A stretch of 64,000 bases of DNA from Betaproteobacteria bacterium (lineage in GTDB: Bacteria > Pseudomonadota > Gammaproteobacteria > Burkholderiales > Rhodocyclaceae), in contig JADJLT010000001.1 in assembly GCA_016709965.1 (NCBI GenBank), positions 1,006,001 to 1,070,000 of the forward strand. Direction: 5' to 3'. This document shows, piece after piece, positions 1 to 7,978 of this stretch (its first letter is position 1; every line of letters begins with the position of its first letter). Below the pieces are notes generated by a model. It saw nothing but the letters and a program-made list of their open reading frames with translations, did not search any database and was not told where the DNA came from. The position numbers were made by a program, and so were the translations under genes.

Positions 1-1115
1 ACAGTGGCAGCGACATGGCGCCCCTTGAGCACCGAGGCAGCTTCGCGCAAATCCTCGATGCGCGAATTGGTGCATGAACCGATAAACACCTTGTCGATAG
101 TAATCTGGTTGATCGGCGTATTCGGATTCAGCCCCATGTATTGCAGTGCACGCTCCATGCCCTCGCGCTTGACTGGATCGGTCTGCTTGGCCGGATCGGG
201 AACAATGGCATCGATGGCGACAACCATTTCCGGCGACGTCCCCCAAGTCACTTGCGGCCGGATATCTTCCGCCTTCAGCGTCACGACACGATCAAACTGC
301 GCGCCAGCATCGGAATGCAACGTGCGCCAGTAGGCGACAGCGTTTTCCCAAATCTCACCCTTCGGCGAGAAGGGACGACCTTTCAAATAATCGATGGTTT
401 TGTCGTCGACCGCGACGAAGCCCATGCGCGCACCGCCTTCGATGGCCATGTTGCACAGGGTCATGCGACCTTCCATGCTCAGGCCACGAATGGCGCTGCC
501 GCCGAACTCGATGGCATAACCATTGCCGCCCGCCGTACCGATGGTGCCGATAATGGCCAGCGCTACATCCTTGGCAGTTACACCTTTGCCGAGTTTGCCG
601 TCAACGGCAATCAGCATGGTCTTGGACTTCTTTTGCAGCAGGCACTGGGTCGCCAGCACGTGTTCAACTTCCGAGGTGCCGATGCCGTGCGCCAGGCAGG
701 CGAACGCACCGTGCGTCGAGGTATGCGAATCGCCGCAGACGACGGTCATACCGGGAAGCGTTGCGCCGTTTTCCGGACCGACGACATGGACAATGCCTTG
801 CCTTGCATCCTTGAAAGGAAAGTAGGCCAGCGCGCCGACTTCGCGGATGTTGTCATCCAGCGTTTGAACCTGCTGACGAGACACGGGATCCTTGATCCCT
901 TCGTCCCAGTGATCGGTCGGCGTATTGTGATCCGCCGTTGCAACGATGGACGAAATGCGCCAAGGCTTGCGGCCAGCCAGCTTCAGGCCTTCAAAAGCCT
1001 GAGGACTGGTGACTTCATGAACAAGGTGGCGATCAATGTAGAGAAGGGCCGTTCCATCAGCTTCCTGATGAACGACGTGGTTCTCCCAAAGCTTGTCGTA
1101 AAGGGTCTTCGACAT
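1..1115 (-). CDS. leuC: 3-isopropylmalate dehydratase large subunit (partial, cut by left edge)
   Basis: The reading frame opens at an ATG at 1115 with MSKTLYDKLWENHVVHQE and runs off the left end after about 371 codons, so the C-terminal fifth is missing. The family isomerises 2-isopropylmalate to 3-isopropylmalate in leucine synthesis, using a [4Fe-4S] cluster and the LeuD small subunit. Visible hallmarks are the substrate-region stretch VVCGDSHTSTHGAF, the LATQCLLQ segment and, near the edge, FIGSCTNSRIEDLR, which carries a cluster cysteine. No frame disruption is seen. leuD would be expected beyond the left edge. The MFS gene upstream is 63 bp away on the same strand, with a dispersed repeat between them. 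The identification is very secure. Confidence 0.97.
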   Translation of the reverse strand, partial: MSKTLYDKLWENHVVHQEADGTALLYIDRHLVHEVTSPQAFEGLKLAGRKPWRISSIVATADHNTPTDHWDEGIKDPVSRQQVQTLDDNIREVGALAYFPFKDARQGIVHVVGPENGATLPGMTVVCGDSHTSTHGAFACLAHGIGTSEVEHVLATQCLLQKKSKTMLIAVDGKLGKGVTAKDVALAIIGTIGTAGGNGYAIEFGGSAIRGLSMEGRMTLCNMAIEGGARMGFVAVDDKTIDYLKGRPFSPKGEIWENAVAYWRTLHSDAGAQFDRVVTLKAEDIRPQVTWGTSPEMVVAIDAIVPDPAKQTDPVKREGMERALQYMGLNPNTPINQITIDKVFIGSCTNSRIEDLREAASVLKGRHVAAT

Positions 1116-1157
1116 AGTGCGTAATGTGGGCCGTAAAGCGATGAATTATTGCACAGG

Positions 1158-1197
1158 ATCTTTGGTTTTTGCCCGGTTTTACCGGTCGACCGTAGCA
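1158..1197 (-). repeat. Dispersed 40-bp repeat, copy 1 (divergent)
   Basis: On the minus strand this reads TGCTACGGTCGACCGGTAAA followed by an A/C-rich tail. It matches the core CGGTCAACCGGAAAA seen at eight other places in the window. It overlaps the last six codons and the stop codon of the MFS gene, so that gene's terminal TVDR-stop is encoded by the repeat. Confidence 0.75.
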
Positions 1198-2333
1198 TTT
1201 GCATTTACCCAGCCCCAGACCAATAAAAAGCCAGCCAGTGCGAACACAGAACTCAAGGTAAACGTCCAGCCGGCCCCCAGCCACTCCCAAGTCCGGCCAC
1301 TGATCAGCGCACCGAGCAAGCCACCTGCCCCAAACGACAAACTGGAATACAAGGCCTGCCCTCGCCCCTGCGCTCGACCAGGAAACCATTGATTGACCGC
1401 TGCGATGGACGCTGCGTGGTAGGCACCAAAAGTCAGACCGTGCAGCACCTGAACAACAATCATGATGGCCGCTGACTCGACCCCCCAGCCCATCATCAAA
1501 AACCGGACAACCGCCGCCGCGAAACTGACAAGCAGGATCGTGCGCAGCGAAAATCGCCGCGACAGTTTCGCCATGAACATGAAAACCACGATTTCAGCGA
1601 CCACACCAAGCGACCAGAGCAATCCGACCTCGGTCTTCGAGTATCCATGCGCATTGAGATGAATCGAATAAAACACATAGAACGCACCATGCGCTGCAGA
1701 CATGGCAAAACAGGCCGCCATAAGCGCAATGACCTTCGGCTGGCGCAGAATCTCGCCGATTGAATCACCGTCGGTCGCATGCTTGACGGGCGGCGCTTCA
1801 GGCAGGGTCAGCGCATACAGCAGAATGCCGGCCAGGATCGTCCAGCAAACCCAGAGCACGCCAACCGGCGGCGCAATATCCAGCAAGGCACCGGTGGCCA
1901 TGACGGCGACGATGAACCCTATCGATCCCCACAAGCGAATGCGGCTGTAGCGCCCACGCTCTTCGCGCAGATGATCGAAAGTCAGCGTCTCTACCAGAGG
2001 CAAAGCTGCGCTCCAGAAGAAGGCGAGCACCGCCATCGCAATCAACATGGCGGGTAACTTATCGAGCCAGAAAAAGGCGGTAAACCCAGCCAGGCCAATC
2101 GCGGCTGCCAGCCGAATGATCGCCAGACGACGACCAAATCGATCAGCCAGCCATCCCCAGAGATTGGGGCCAAAAAGGCGCATCAACTGCATCTGCGACA
2201 TCAGCAAACCGATGTCCCAGGCAGAAAAATTCAGGGATTGGAGATAGAGCCCAAAATAGGGCGAGAAGGCGCCAATAAAGGCGAAATAGAAAAAGTAATA
2301 GCCCGAGAGGCGCCAATAAGGCAAAGCATGCAT
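1179..2333 (-). CDS. MFS transporter (HcaT / MFS_1-like type)
   Basis: A 384-residue protein with about 12 hydrophobic segments, beginning MHALPYWRLSGYYFFYFAFIG. The N-terminus (YFFYFAFIGAFSPYFGLYLQ) and the loop WGWLADRFGRR are typical of the 3-phenylpropionate/nucleoside-proton symporter-like MFS branch. It should sit in the inner membrane; the substrate cannot be read from sequence. The last residues (NATVDR) and the TAA stop lie inside dispersed repeat copy 1, so the C-terminus was probably set or altered by that repeat. It is followed by leuC on the same strand without a clear terminator. Family call secure, function unknown. Confidence 0.85.
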   Translation of the reverse strand: MHALPYWRLSGYYFFYFAFIGAFSPYFGLYLQSLNFSAWDIGLLMSQMQLMRLFGPNLWGWLADRFGRRLAIIRLAAAIGLAGFTAFFWLDKLPAMLIAMAVLAFFWSAALPLVETLTFDHLREERGRYSRIRLWGSIGFIVAVMATGALLDIAPPVGVLWVCWTILAGILLYALTLPEAPPVKHATDGDSIGEILRQPKVIALMAACFAMSAAHGAFYVFYSIHLNAHGYSKTEVGLLWSLGVVAEIVVFMFMAKLSRRFSLRTILLVSFAAAVVRFLMMGWGVESAAIMIVVQVLHGLTFGAYHAASIAAVNQWFPGRAQGRGQALYSSLSFGAGGLLGALISGRTWEWLGAGWTFTLSSVFALAGFLLVWGWVNANATVDR

Positions 2334-2374
2334 CCGGCAATTCTACCGGATGCATCGCACGGGCGAGGGCCTGA

Positions 2375-2641
2375 TCAGGCCCGGGCAGCTTCCTGGCCCG
2401 CGCGGAAGGCCAGCAACATGTGATACAGCTCGTCTTTCAATTTGACCCGCTGCTTCTTCATGTCTTCGATGGTAAAATCCCCCACCGGCATATCGTTCTC
2501 TTCCAGATCTTCAACCTTGCCGGTCAGACGGTGATAACTGGCAAACAGCTTGGCAAAATGTGCATTGCCCGTTTTCAGCGCGTGAATCGCGTCATTGAAT
2601 TCCGGAAATTCGTGATGGAGATCGTGATGATCGACTTGCAT
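2375..2641 (-). CDS. DUF465 / YdcH-family small protein
   Basis: An 88-residue, highly charged and helical protein beginning MQVDHHDLHHEFPEFNDAIH. The pattern HHEFPEF....I..LK..N.HFAKLF..YH.L...V...E and the C-terminal KQRVKLKDELYHML are the signature of the DUF465/YdcH family of short coiled-coil proteins of unknown role. It lies between aroC and the MFS gene on the same strand. No signal peptide or membrane segment is visible. Confidence 0.85.
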   Translation of the reverse strand: MQVDHHDLHHEFPEFNDAIHALKTGNAHFAKLFASYHRLTGKVEDLEENDMPVGDFTIEDMKKQRVKLKDELYHMLLAFRAGQEAARA

Positions 2642-2695
2642 ACTTCCCCCTTTGACAACAACGCCGCTCTGCGAGCGGTAAAAAAGCTAAAGATT

Positions 2696-3796
2696 TTACG
2701 CGATTTTTCCTGGAATACGTGGTGTATGGCATACGACATCACCACACTGCGCACGGTGGCGCAAGGCGTGATCGATCAACACCAAGGCCAGCATTGCCTC
2801 GGCAATTGGCGTCGCCCGAATCCCGACGCAGGGATCATGGCGTCCTTCAGTGGCCACCTCAATGGCATTTCCGTAACGATCGATTGAACGACGCGGCTGG
2901 GCAATTGACGAGGTTGGCTTGATCGCCATGTTCACAATAATATCCTGCCCGGTCGAAATGCCGCCCAGCACGCCACCCGCATGATTGGTGGCAAAACCCT
3001 GCGGCGTCATTTCATCACCGTGCTCGCTGCCACGCTGCGCCACGGAATCGAAACCCGCGCCAATTTCGACGCCCTTGACGGCATTGATGCCCATCATGGC
3101 ATAGGCAATTTCGGCATCAAGGCGGTCGTAAACAGGCTCTCCCCACCCCGGAGGCACGCCGCTGGCGGTCACGGTAATTTTGGCCCCTACCGAATCCAGC
3201 GACTTGCGCAGACTGTCCATGTAGGCTTCCAACTCAGGAACAAGGGCCGCATTTGGCGCGAAAAACGCGTTCTCGCGGATGTCGTCAGCCGAAACAAATG
3301 GAATATCAATTGGCCCAAGAGCGCTCATCCAGCCGCAAATCGTGATGCCGTAGCGCTCGTTCAGCCACTTGCGGGCAATCGCACCAGCCGCCACCCGAAC
3401 CGCCGTTTCGCGAGCCGATGAGCGGCCACCGCCGCGGTAATCGCGGAAACCGTATTTCTGGGTATAAGTGTAGTCGGCGTGACCGGGTCGGAAAGTGTCA
3501 GCAATATTGCCGTAGTCCTTGCTGCGCTGATCCTGATTGCGAATCAACAAGCCAATCGGGGTACCGGTCGTCTTGCCTTCGAAAACACCGGAAAGAATCT
3601 CAACGGTATCCGGTTCACGACGCTGGGTCACATGGCGCGAGGTGCCCGGCTTACGGCGATCCAGCTCCGCCTGGATATCCGCTTCGCAAAGACTCAAGCC
3701 TGGTGGGCACCCATCGACTACGCAGCCGATGGCCGGGCCATGAGATTCACCAAAGGAAGTAACAGTAAACAAGGTGCCAAAAGTATTGCCGGACAT
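2696..3796 (-). CDS. aroC: Chorismate synthase
   Basis: A 366-residue protein converting 5-enolpyruvylshikimate 3-phosphate to chorismate with reduced FMN, the last step of the shikimate pathway in the cytoplasm. The three family signatures are visible: GESHGPAIGCVVDGCPPG near the N-terminus, GRSSARETAVRVAAGAIARK in the middle, and the ISTGQDI..... IKPTSSI and RHDPCVGIRATPIAEAM stretches in the C-terminal half. The frame is open to 3844, but the ATG at 3796 (MSGNTFGTLF) matches the usual start. Length is normal for the family. Confidence 0.97.
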   Translation of the reverse strand: MSGNTFGTLFTVTSFGESHGPAIGCVVDGCPPGLSLCEADIQAELDRRKPGTSRHVTQRREPDTVEILSGVFEGKTTGTPIGLLIRNQDQRSKDYGNIADTFRPGHADYTYTQKYGFRDYRGGGRSSARETAVRVAAGAIARKWLNERYGITICGWMSALGPIDIPFVSADDIRENAFFAPNAALVPELEAYMDSLRKSLDSVGAKITVTASGVPPGWGEPVYDRLDAEIAYAMMGINAVKGVEIGAGFDSVAQRGSEHGDEMTPQGFATNHAGGVLGGISTGQDIIVNMAIKPTSSIAQPRRSIDRYGNAIEVATEGRHDPCVGIRATPIAEAMLALVLIDHALRHRAQCGDVVCHTPRIPGKIA

Positions 3797-3955
3797 GGAA
3801 GCAGTGATCGAATAGGGAACGGGAGAGTTTACCACGCCAAGCAAAAGCCCCGTCCGCTACCGTCAACAAGCACAAATACACACCCTGCCACCAACCCGGA
3901 AGCATTAGCGAAGAAGCAAGCGCTGTGATCACGGAAAGCGCTGACACCGGACAAC

Positions 3956-3985
3956 AAAAAGGCAGCCAAAGCTGCCTTTTTGTTG
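3956..3985. terminator. Bidirectional Rho-independent terminator
   Basis: AAAAAGGCAGC-CAAA-GCTGCCTTTTTG forms a 7-bp GC-rich stem flanked by A and T tracts on either side. It sits just 3' of the CBS-domain gene, which it probably terminates. Confidence 0.85.
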
Positions 3986-3986
3986 A

Positions 3987-4439
3987 TCAGACACCAGCCT
4001 GCGGTTCGCCCGGCCAGTTCTTGATGTAACTCTTCAGCATCTTGTTCTCGAACCCTTGTTCTTCAAGGACTGCCTTGGCGACATCGAGAAAGGAAATGAC
4101 GCCCATCAGGGTATCGTTTTCGAGCACGGGGAGGTAACGCGAGCGCTTTTCGATCATCAAGCGGCGTAACTCGTTCGCCTCCATATCCGGAAACGCGGTC
4201 ACCGGATTGGTGAGCATGACATCGCCCACCTTCAGACCATCCCCAGCCACCGCCTTGCCCTTGAGCGCCTGCAGCACTTCGCGGAAAGTCAGCATGCCAA
4301 CCATCTTGCCACCGTCCATCACCACCAATGAACCGACATCGAGATCTGCCATGGTGTCGATCGCCAAGGCCAGTGACTGTTGCGGTGTAGCAGTGAACAG
4401 CGTCCCGCCTTTGACCCGAAGAATTTCCCGCACCTGCAT
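3987..4439 (-). CDS. CBS-domain protein (tandem CBS pair)
   Basis: A 150-residue protein made almost wholly of two CBS motifs (residues about 1-60 and 72-130), beginning MQVREILRVKGGTLFTATPQ. Repeated VG.LVV.DGGKMVGMLTFREVL and RYLPVLENDTLMGVISFLDV segments are the diagnostic strands. CBS pairs bind adenine nucleotides and usually act as regulatory modules; no catalytic domain is attached here. The frame is open further upstream to 4517, but 4439 gives the normal family N-terminus. The gene is followed closely by a strong terminator and is probably monocistronic. Confidence 0.88.
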   Translation of the reverse strand: MQVREILRVKGGTLFTATPQQSLALAIDTMADLDVGSLVVMDGGKMVGMLTFREVLQALKGKAVAGDGLKVGDVMLTNPVTAFPDMEANELRRLMIEKRSRYLPVLENDTLMGVISFLDVAKAVLEEQGFENKMLKSYIKNWPGEPQAGV

Positions 4440-4596
4440 TACAAACTCCCCACATTGATTTTGGTTGATCTCGACGATCTTAGAACATCCTCTGAAATTC
4501 CGAAAGAACAAAGGCACCTCTCGCCGCGCGCAGGGTCTAATAACGTAGCCAGAGAAAATACAAAAAATTACTCGTATTTGATAAATTTAACGTCAT

Positions 4597-4615
4597 TGAC
4601 ACTTGCGCAATGTCA
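4597..4615. promoter_or_regulatory. Inverted repeat, possible operator of the XRE gene
   Basis: TGACA-CTTGCGCAA-TGTCA forms 5-bp inverted arms around a near-palindromic centre, inside a 267-bp AT-rich intergenic region. The overlapping TTGACA at 4596 could be a -35 box. It lies 92 bp upstream of the XRE regulator; autoregulation is inference. Confidence 0.35.
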
Positions 4616-4706
4616 TAACAGCCTATACACTTCGATATATAACCTAAGGCATACATCGCTAGGATGCTTGGGTAATCCTATTACACTAGCGTATGGAGAT
4701 TGGATC

Positions 4707-5012
4707 ATGACTACTGTTAAAACCATCGAGAAGATCGACGCCCGCGAGATTCGTCGCAAGCTCGGCCTTAACCAGCAACAATTCTGGTCCACCCTGGGCG
4801 TCACCCAGAGCGGCGGCTCACGCTACGAAAGCGGTCGCAACATGCCCAAGCCTGTCCGCGAACTGCTGCGTCTGGTGCACGTCGAGCAAGTCGATATCAA
4901 GAACATCAAGCGTGAGGACATGGACGTCATCGACTACCTCAAGGCTCAGGAACCAGAACTGTACAAGTCACTGAAGAAATCGGCGCGTAGCCACGCAAAA
5001 AAGGCAGCTTGA
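4707..5012 (+). CDS. XRE-family helix-turn-helix regulator
   Basis: A 101-residue protein beginning MTTVKTIEKIDAREIRRKLG. Residues about 12-60 match a Cro/CI-type HTH: REIRRKLGLNQQQFWSTLGVTQSGGSRYESGRNMP. The C-terminal half is charged and ends in a lysine/alanine-rich tail (KKSARSHAKKAA), which may aid DNA binding. The ATG at 4707 has a GGAG ribosome site 9-13 bases upstream; the longer open frame upstream is not needed. It has no toxin partner next to it. A dyad at 4597-4615 may be its operator. Target genes unknown. Confidence 0.8.
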   Translation: MTTVKTIEKIDAREIRRKLGLNQQQFWSTLGVTQSGGSRYESGRNMPKPVRELLRLVHVEQVDIKNIKREDMDVIDYLKAQEPELYKSLKKSARSHAKKAA

Positions 5013-5050
5013 TCGTTCCCCGACAGGGGCGCCGACGGCAACAACGGGCA

Positions 5051-5887
5051 TTACGGGGAGACAACGACCCGAATGCCCGTTTCTTTTTTGATCTGCTCGG
5101 CGAAATCGGCCAGAGATTGAGCAGATAGCGCGCTCAGCCTGATTGCTGCGGGCTGCATTGAAGGTCGAGCCAACCCATATAAATGCACACCGGCAAGCTC
5201 GCCGGCCAGCGGACGAAGCAGATTGCAATACGCCGATCTGGACGTCGCCGATGGCGCTACACCATCCAGTGCAAACCAGCAGGTTTGCACCCAGGTTGGC
5301 GCCAAGGTGGCACAAATTTTTAGATTTTTGGCCATTTTTTCCGGTTGACCGGGGACACCGTTAATCTCGACCACTTCAGCAGCCTCAGCCCGATCAATCT
5401 TGAACCAAACCTCGCCACCGAGTTCTGCCAAGCGCTCGATACCCAACTGAACTTCTGGCCGATGCATCAAGCTGCCATTGGTAATCAGGCGTACCATCAG
5501 CTTGCCTTTTTGATTGAAGCGCTCCAGCACCGCCGCCAAACAAGCAACTGCGTCAGCAAATTCCGGCGCACTGGTCGGCTCACCGTTGCCGGAAAAAGCC
5601 ACATCCATCAATCGCCGCGCCTCCGGCGGCACATCACGGCGCATGAAATCGCCGTGCAACGCCTCTTCTAGAAAGCCCGCCAGCTCCCTTTCCAGCGTAT
5701 CAAGACTAATCGGTGGCGGCCCGCCACGCGTCAGGTTTTCGACCTGGCAATAAACGCACGCCCAGTTGCATGCATTGTTTGGATTGAGATTGATACCGAT
5801 GGACACGCCACCGGCGCGTCGCGATATCACCGGGTAAACGTAGACTAGACCGGCACTATCCCGGCGGTGATCATCAGTTGTAAGCAT
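5051..5887 (-). CDS. Radical SAM protein with an in-frame dispersed repeat
   Basis: A 278-residue protein beginning MLTTDDHRRDSAGLVYVYPV. The CNWACVYC motif (CxxxCxxC) at about residues 38-45 would bind the [4Fe-4S] cluster that cleaves S-adenosylmethionine, and SGNGEPTSAPEF follows as the SAM-binding GNGEPT strand. It is not QueE by motif, although it stands head-to-head with queD. Specific substrate unknown. The stretch GVPGQPEKMAKNLK (about residues 178-191) is encoded by a copy of the dispersed repeat found elsewhere between genes; the frame stays open through it. The first possible ATG is at 5929, but 5887 avoids overlap with queD. Confidence 0.82.
   Translation of the reverse strand: MLTTDDHRRDSAGLVYVYPVISRRAGGVSIGINLNPNNACNWACVYCQVENLTRGGPPPISLDTLERELAGFLEEALHGDFMRRDVPPEARRLMDVAFSGNGEPTSAPEFADAVACLAAVLERFNQKGKLMVRLITNGSLMHRPEVQLGIERLAELGGEVWFKIDRAEAAEVVEINGVPGQPEKMAKNLKICATLAPTWVQTCWFALDGVAPSATSRSAYCNLLRPLAGELAGVHLYGLARPSMQPAAIRLSALSAQSLADFAEQIKKETGIRVVVSP
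5321..5360 (-). repeat. Dispersed 40-bp repeat, copy 2 (inside a coding region)
   Basis: The minus strand reads CCCCGGTCAACCGGAAAAAA then TGGCCAAAAATCTAAAAAT. It is nearly identical to copies 3 and 7, but lies within the radical SAM gene and keeps its reading frame (translation G-Q-P-E-K-M-A-K-N-L-K). Confidence 0.85.
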
Positions 5888-5931
5888 GGCGCATTGTATA
5901 ATCCGCGACCATCTTGTCGAGCAAAACACTC

Positions 5932-6384
5932 ATGTTGATCACCCGCCGTCTCGAATTCGATGCCGGGCACCGCATCCCCGACCATAAAAGCCAGTGCCGC
6001 CACATGCACGGGCACCGCTATGCCATCGAAATCACGCTGTCGGGCAACGTCATCGACAAAGCCGGCGATGCGGCCAACGGCATGGTCATGGATTTTTCAC
6101 AGGTCAAGGAACTCGCCAACGCCCACCTCGTTGATGCATGGGACCACGCCTTTCTAGCCTATGCCGGCGATACGGCCATCGTCGACTTTCTGAAAACACT
6201 TCCCGACCACAAGACGGTGCTCCTCAATTGCGTACCAACCGCAGAAAATCTGGCGCGTATCGCATTTGAACGTCTCGATGCAGTGTATCGCGACACTTAC
6301 GGCAACCATCTGCAACTTGAGCAGGTCCGTCTGTACGAAACGCCCAACTGCTGGGCAGATGCAAGACGCACCAAGCCCGATTGA
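5932..6384 (+). CDS. queD: 6-carboxytetrahydropterin synthase (QueD/6-pyruvoyl-tetrahydropterin synthase family)
   Basis: A 150-residue protein beginning MLITRRLEFDAGHRIPDHKS. The zinc ligands are visible in FDAGHR and CRHMHGHRY, and the catalytic cysteine in SQCRHMHG. GMVMDFSQVK and the C-terminal LYETPNCWA complete the family signature. QueD turns dihydroneopterin triphosphate into 6-carboxy-tetrahydropterin for queuosine synthesis in the cytoplasm. A TTG at 5914 is an alternative start; the ATG at 5932 gives the normal N-terminus. It is divergent from the radical SAM gene with a very short spacer, suggesting overlapping promoters. Confidence 0.93.
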   Translation: MLITRRLEFDAGHRIPDHKSQCRHMHGHRYAIEITLSGNVIDKAGDAANGMVMDFSQVKELANAHLVDAWDHAFLAYAGDTAIVDFLKTLPDHKTVLLNCVPTAENLARIAFERLDAVYRDTYGNHLQLEQVRLYETPNCWADARRTKPD

Positions 6385-6519
6385 GCGGAAAAACTTCTCC
6401 CCCTATACTGCAGACCATACAGTGGTCGCATAAAAAAGACAGATCATGGAGGGGGAGATGAAAATCAGGAAAATCTGCACGTCCACGGCCACGCGCCAGC
6501 AAACGGCCGTTGCCCTGGC

Positions 6520-7668
6520 ATGAGCCAGCAGCCGACAAATCGGCCAAAAACCGCACTGGTACTCACCGGAGGCGGCGCACGCGCCGCTTATCAAGTGGGC
6601 GTTTTGCTCGCCGTTTCAAAACTATCGACAAACCACCGGAAAAATCCTTTTCCTATTCTCTGCGGCACCTCGGCTGGTGCCATCAACGCAGCCAGCATCG
6701 CCTGCCTGGCCGACAATTTTGGCAAGGCAGTCGCTGTACTCGCCAATTTCTGGCGAAACATGCATGCCGGCCAAATCTACCGAGCCGATCCGTTGGGCAT
6801 CGCTCAGTCCGGGGCACACTGGATGTCAATGCTGACGCTGGGTTGGTTGATTCGAAGCCGGCCACGTTCGCTACTCGACAATTCCCCGTTACGCGATGTA
6901 CTGCAAAAACATTTCGACTTCAGCGGCATAGAACGCTCCATTACCAGCGGCGCCCTGCATGCCTTGAGCATCTCGGCCTCCGGCTACGAATCCGGTGACA
7001 ACATCAATTTTTTTCAGGGCCACGCGACCGCGCAACCCTGGCGCCGAGTCCAGCGTATCGGCATTCGCTCGCCGATAGGCGTCGACCACCTGCTCGCCTC
7101 CAGCGCCATACCCTTCATCTTTCCCGCCACAAAAATTCACCGCGAGTTCTTCGGCGATGGCTCAATGCGTCAATTGGCCCCAATATCCCCGGCAATTCAC
7201 CTTGGCGCAGAACGGGTACTGATCGTCGGCGCCGGGCGCAAGAATGAACATCAGGAACGGCGCCGAGTAGACACCCATCCGTCGCTGGCACAAATCGCCG
7301 GCCACGCCCTGTCCAGCATCTTTCTCGACAGCCTGGCGGTCGATATTGAGCGGATGCAACGTATCAACCGAACGCTCGCCGCCATCCCGCCCGAACTTCG
7401 CAACCACAGCGACATTCCCTTGCGGCCGATCCAGTCCTTGATCATTTCCCCCTCGGAGCGCCTGGAGCGCATCGCGGCCGAAAACGCCAACGCCCTACCC
7501 TGGGCAATGCGGACGATGCTCGGCGGGATCGGTGGCATGAACCGCCGAAATGGGACGCTGACCAGCTACCTGCTCTTCGAAAAACCCTACACAAATGCAT
7601 TGATTGATCTCGGCTACGCCGACACCATGGCGCGCTCGACTGAAGTAGGCGATTTCCTCGGCCTGTGA
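6520..7668 (+). CDS. Patatin-like phospholipase
   Basis: A 382-residue protein beginning MSQQPTNRPKTALVLTGGGA. The patatin oxyanion loop GGGARAAYQVG (about residues 17-27), the nucleophile elbow GTSAGA (Ser of GxSxG) and the catalytic Asp in FGDGSMRQ are all present, so the Ser-Asp dyad looks intact. Family members hydrolyse phospholipids or acylglycerols. No signal peptide is seen, so a cytoplasmic or membrane-associated enzyme is likely. A C-terminal segment with LPWAMRTMLGGIGGMN could be membrane-active. A dispersed repeat lies about 80 bp beyond its stop. Confidence 0.88.
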   Translation: MSQQPTNRPKTALVLTGGGARAAYQVGVLLAVSKLSTNHRKNPFPILCGTSAGAINAASIACLADNFGKAVAVLANFWRNMHAGQIYRADPLGIAQSGAHWMSMLTLGWLIRSRPRSLLDNSPLRDVLQKHFDFSGIERSITSGALHALSISASGYESGDNINFFQGHATAQPWRRVQRIGIRSPIGVDHLLASSAIPFIFPATKIHREFFGDGSMRQLAPISPAIHLGAERVLIVGAGRKNEHQERRRVDTHPSLAQIAGHALSSIFLDSLAVDIERMQRINRTLAAIPPELRNHSDIPLRPIQSLIISPSERLERIAAENANALPWAMRTMLGGIGGMNRRNGTLTSYLLFEKPYTNALIDLGYADTMARSTEVGDFLGL

Positions 7669-7747
7669 TCACTTTCAGCAATCAAATGATTCGGCCAGCA
7701 CAGTCTTTTCGAAGAATCATCAGGAAGCGAGCCATGTTTCCCGACCT

Positions 7748-7802
7748 TCCACGGTCAACCGGAAAAATTGGCCAAAAAGCAAAAACGGCCCCAATGGGGC
7801 CG
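7748..7802 (+). repeat. Dispersed repeat, copy 3, with adjoining GC hairpin
   Basis: The plus strand reads CCACGGTCAACCGGAAAAAT then TGGCCAAAAAGCAAAAA, and is followed at once by the hairpin CGGCCCC-AAT-GGGGCCG (7786-7802). It is 80 bp 3' of the patatin gene and on its strand. The hairpin could terminate transcription but has no T tract. Confidence 0.85.
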
Positions 7803-7812
7803 CATGCAATTC

Positions 7813-7826
7813 TGGCGGGTCCGGTG
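7813..7826. other. Probable attL (14-bp duplicate of tRNA-Ser 3' end)
   Basis: TGGCGGGTCCGGTG is identical to 13298-13311, the CCA end and acceptor arm of tRNA-Ser(TGA). Integrases of this type recombine in tRNA 3' ends and leave such a duplicate. Confidence 0.7.
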
Positions 7827-7945
7827 TCCGCTTATAGCATGTCCTATGCTGTCCGAAGACGTCCAATTAAAGCCGTTATAACAATCAGTTAGCTTAACAG
7901 CTTGTCCTAACAACCACTATCCAATCCGATCAAATCCGACTACAA

Positions 7946-7965
7946 TTTGATAGTCATTTTGATAG
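7946..7965 (+). other. Possible integrase arm-type site, left
   Basis: TTTGATAGTCATTTTGATAG contains two TTTGATAG direct repeats 12 bp apart, 14 bp upstream of the integrase ATG. It matches 13222-13240 near the other end of the island at 18 of 19 positions. Confidence 0.4.
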
Positions 7966-7978
7966 TTAGATAAAACGT

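Noticed and set aside
141..1124. Long plus-strand frame (327 codons) opposite leuC
   Set aside because: It is the antisense shadow of a clear leuC; the composition is Arg/Ala/Gly-biased and without domains.
5051..5887. Radical SAM gene as queE partner of queD
   Set aside because: The CxxxCxxC and following motifs do not match QueE's CNLxCxxCDT pattern; adjacency alone is insufficient.
7665..7892. 75-codon frame after the patatin gene
   Set aside because: It runs over the dispersed repeat and the att duplicate; its translation (STGKIGQKAK) is only the repeat read as protein.
7860..7920. Integron attC-like sequence (GTTAGCT ... GTCCTAAC), also near 12000
   Set aside because: Core-like words occur but no symmetric attC fold could be drawn and the nearby recombinase is not IntI-like.
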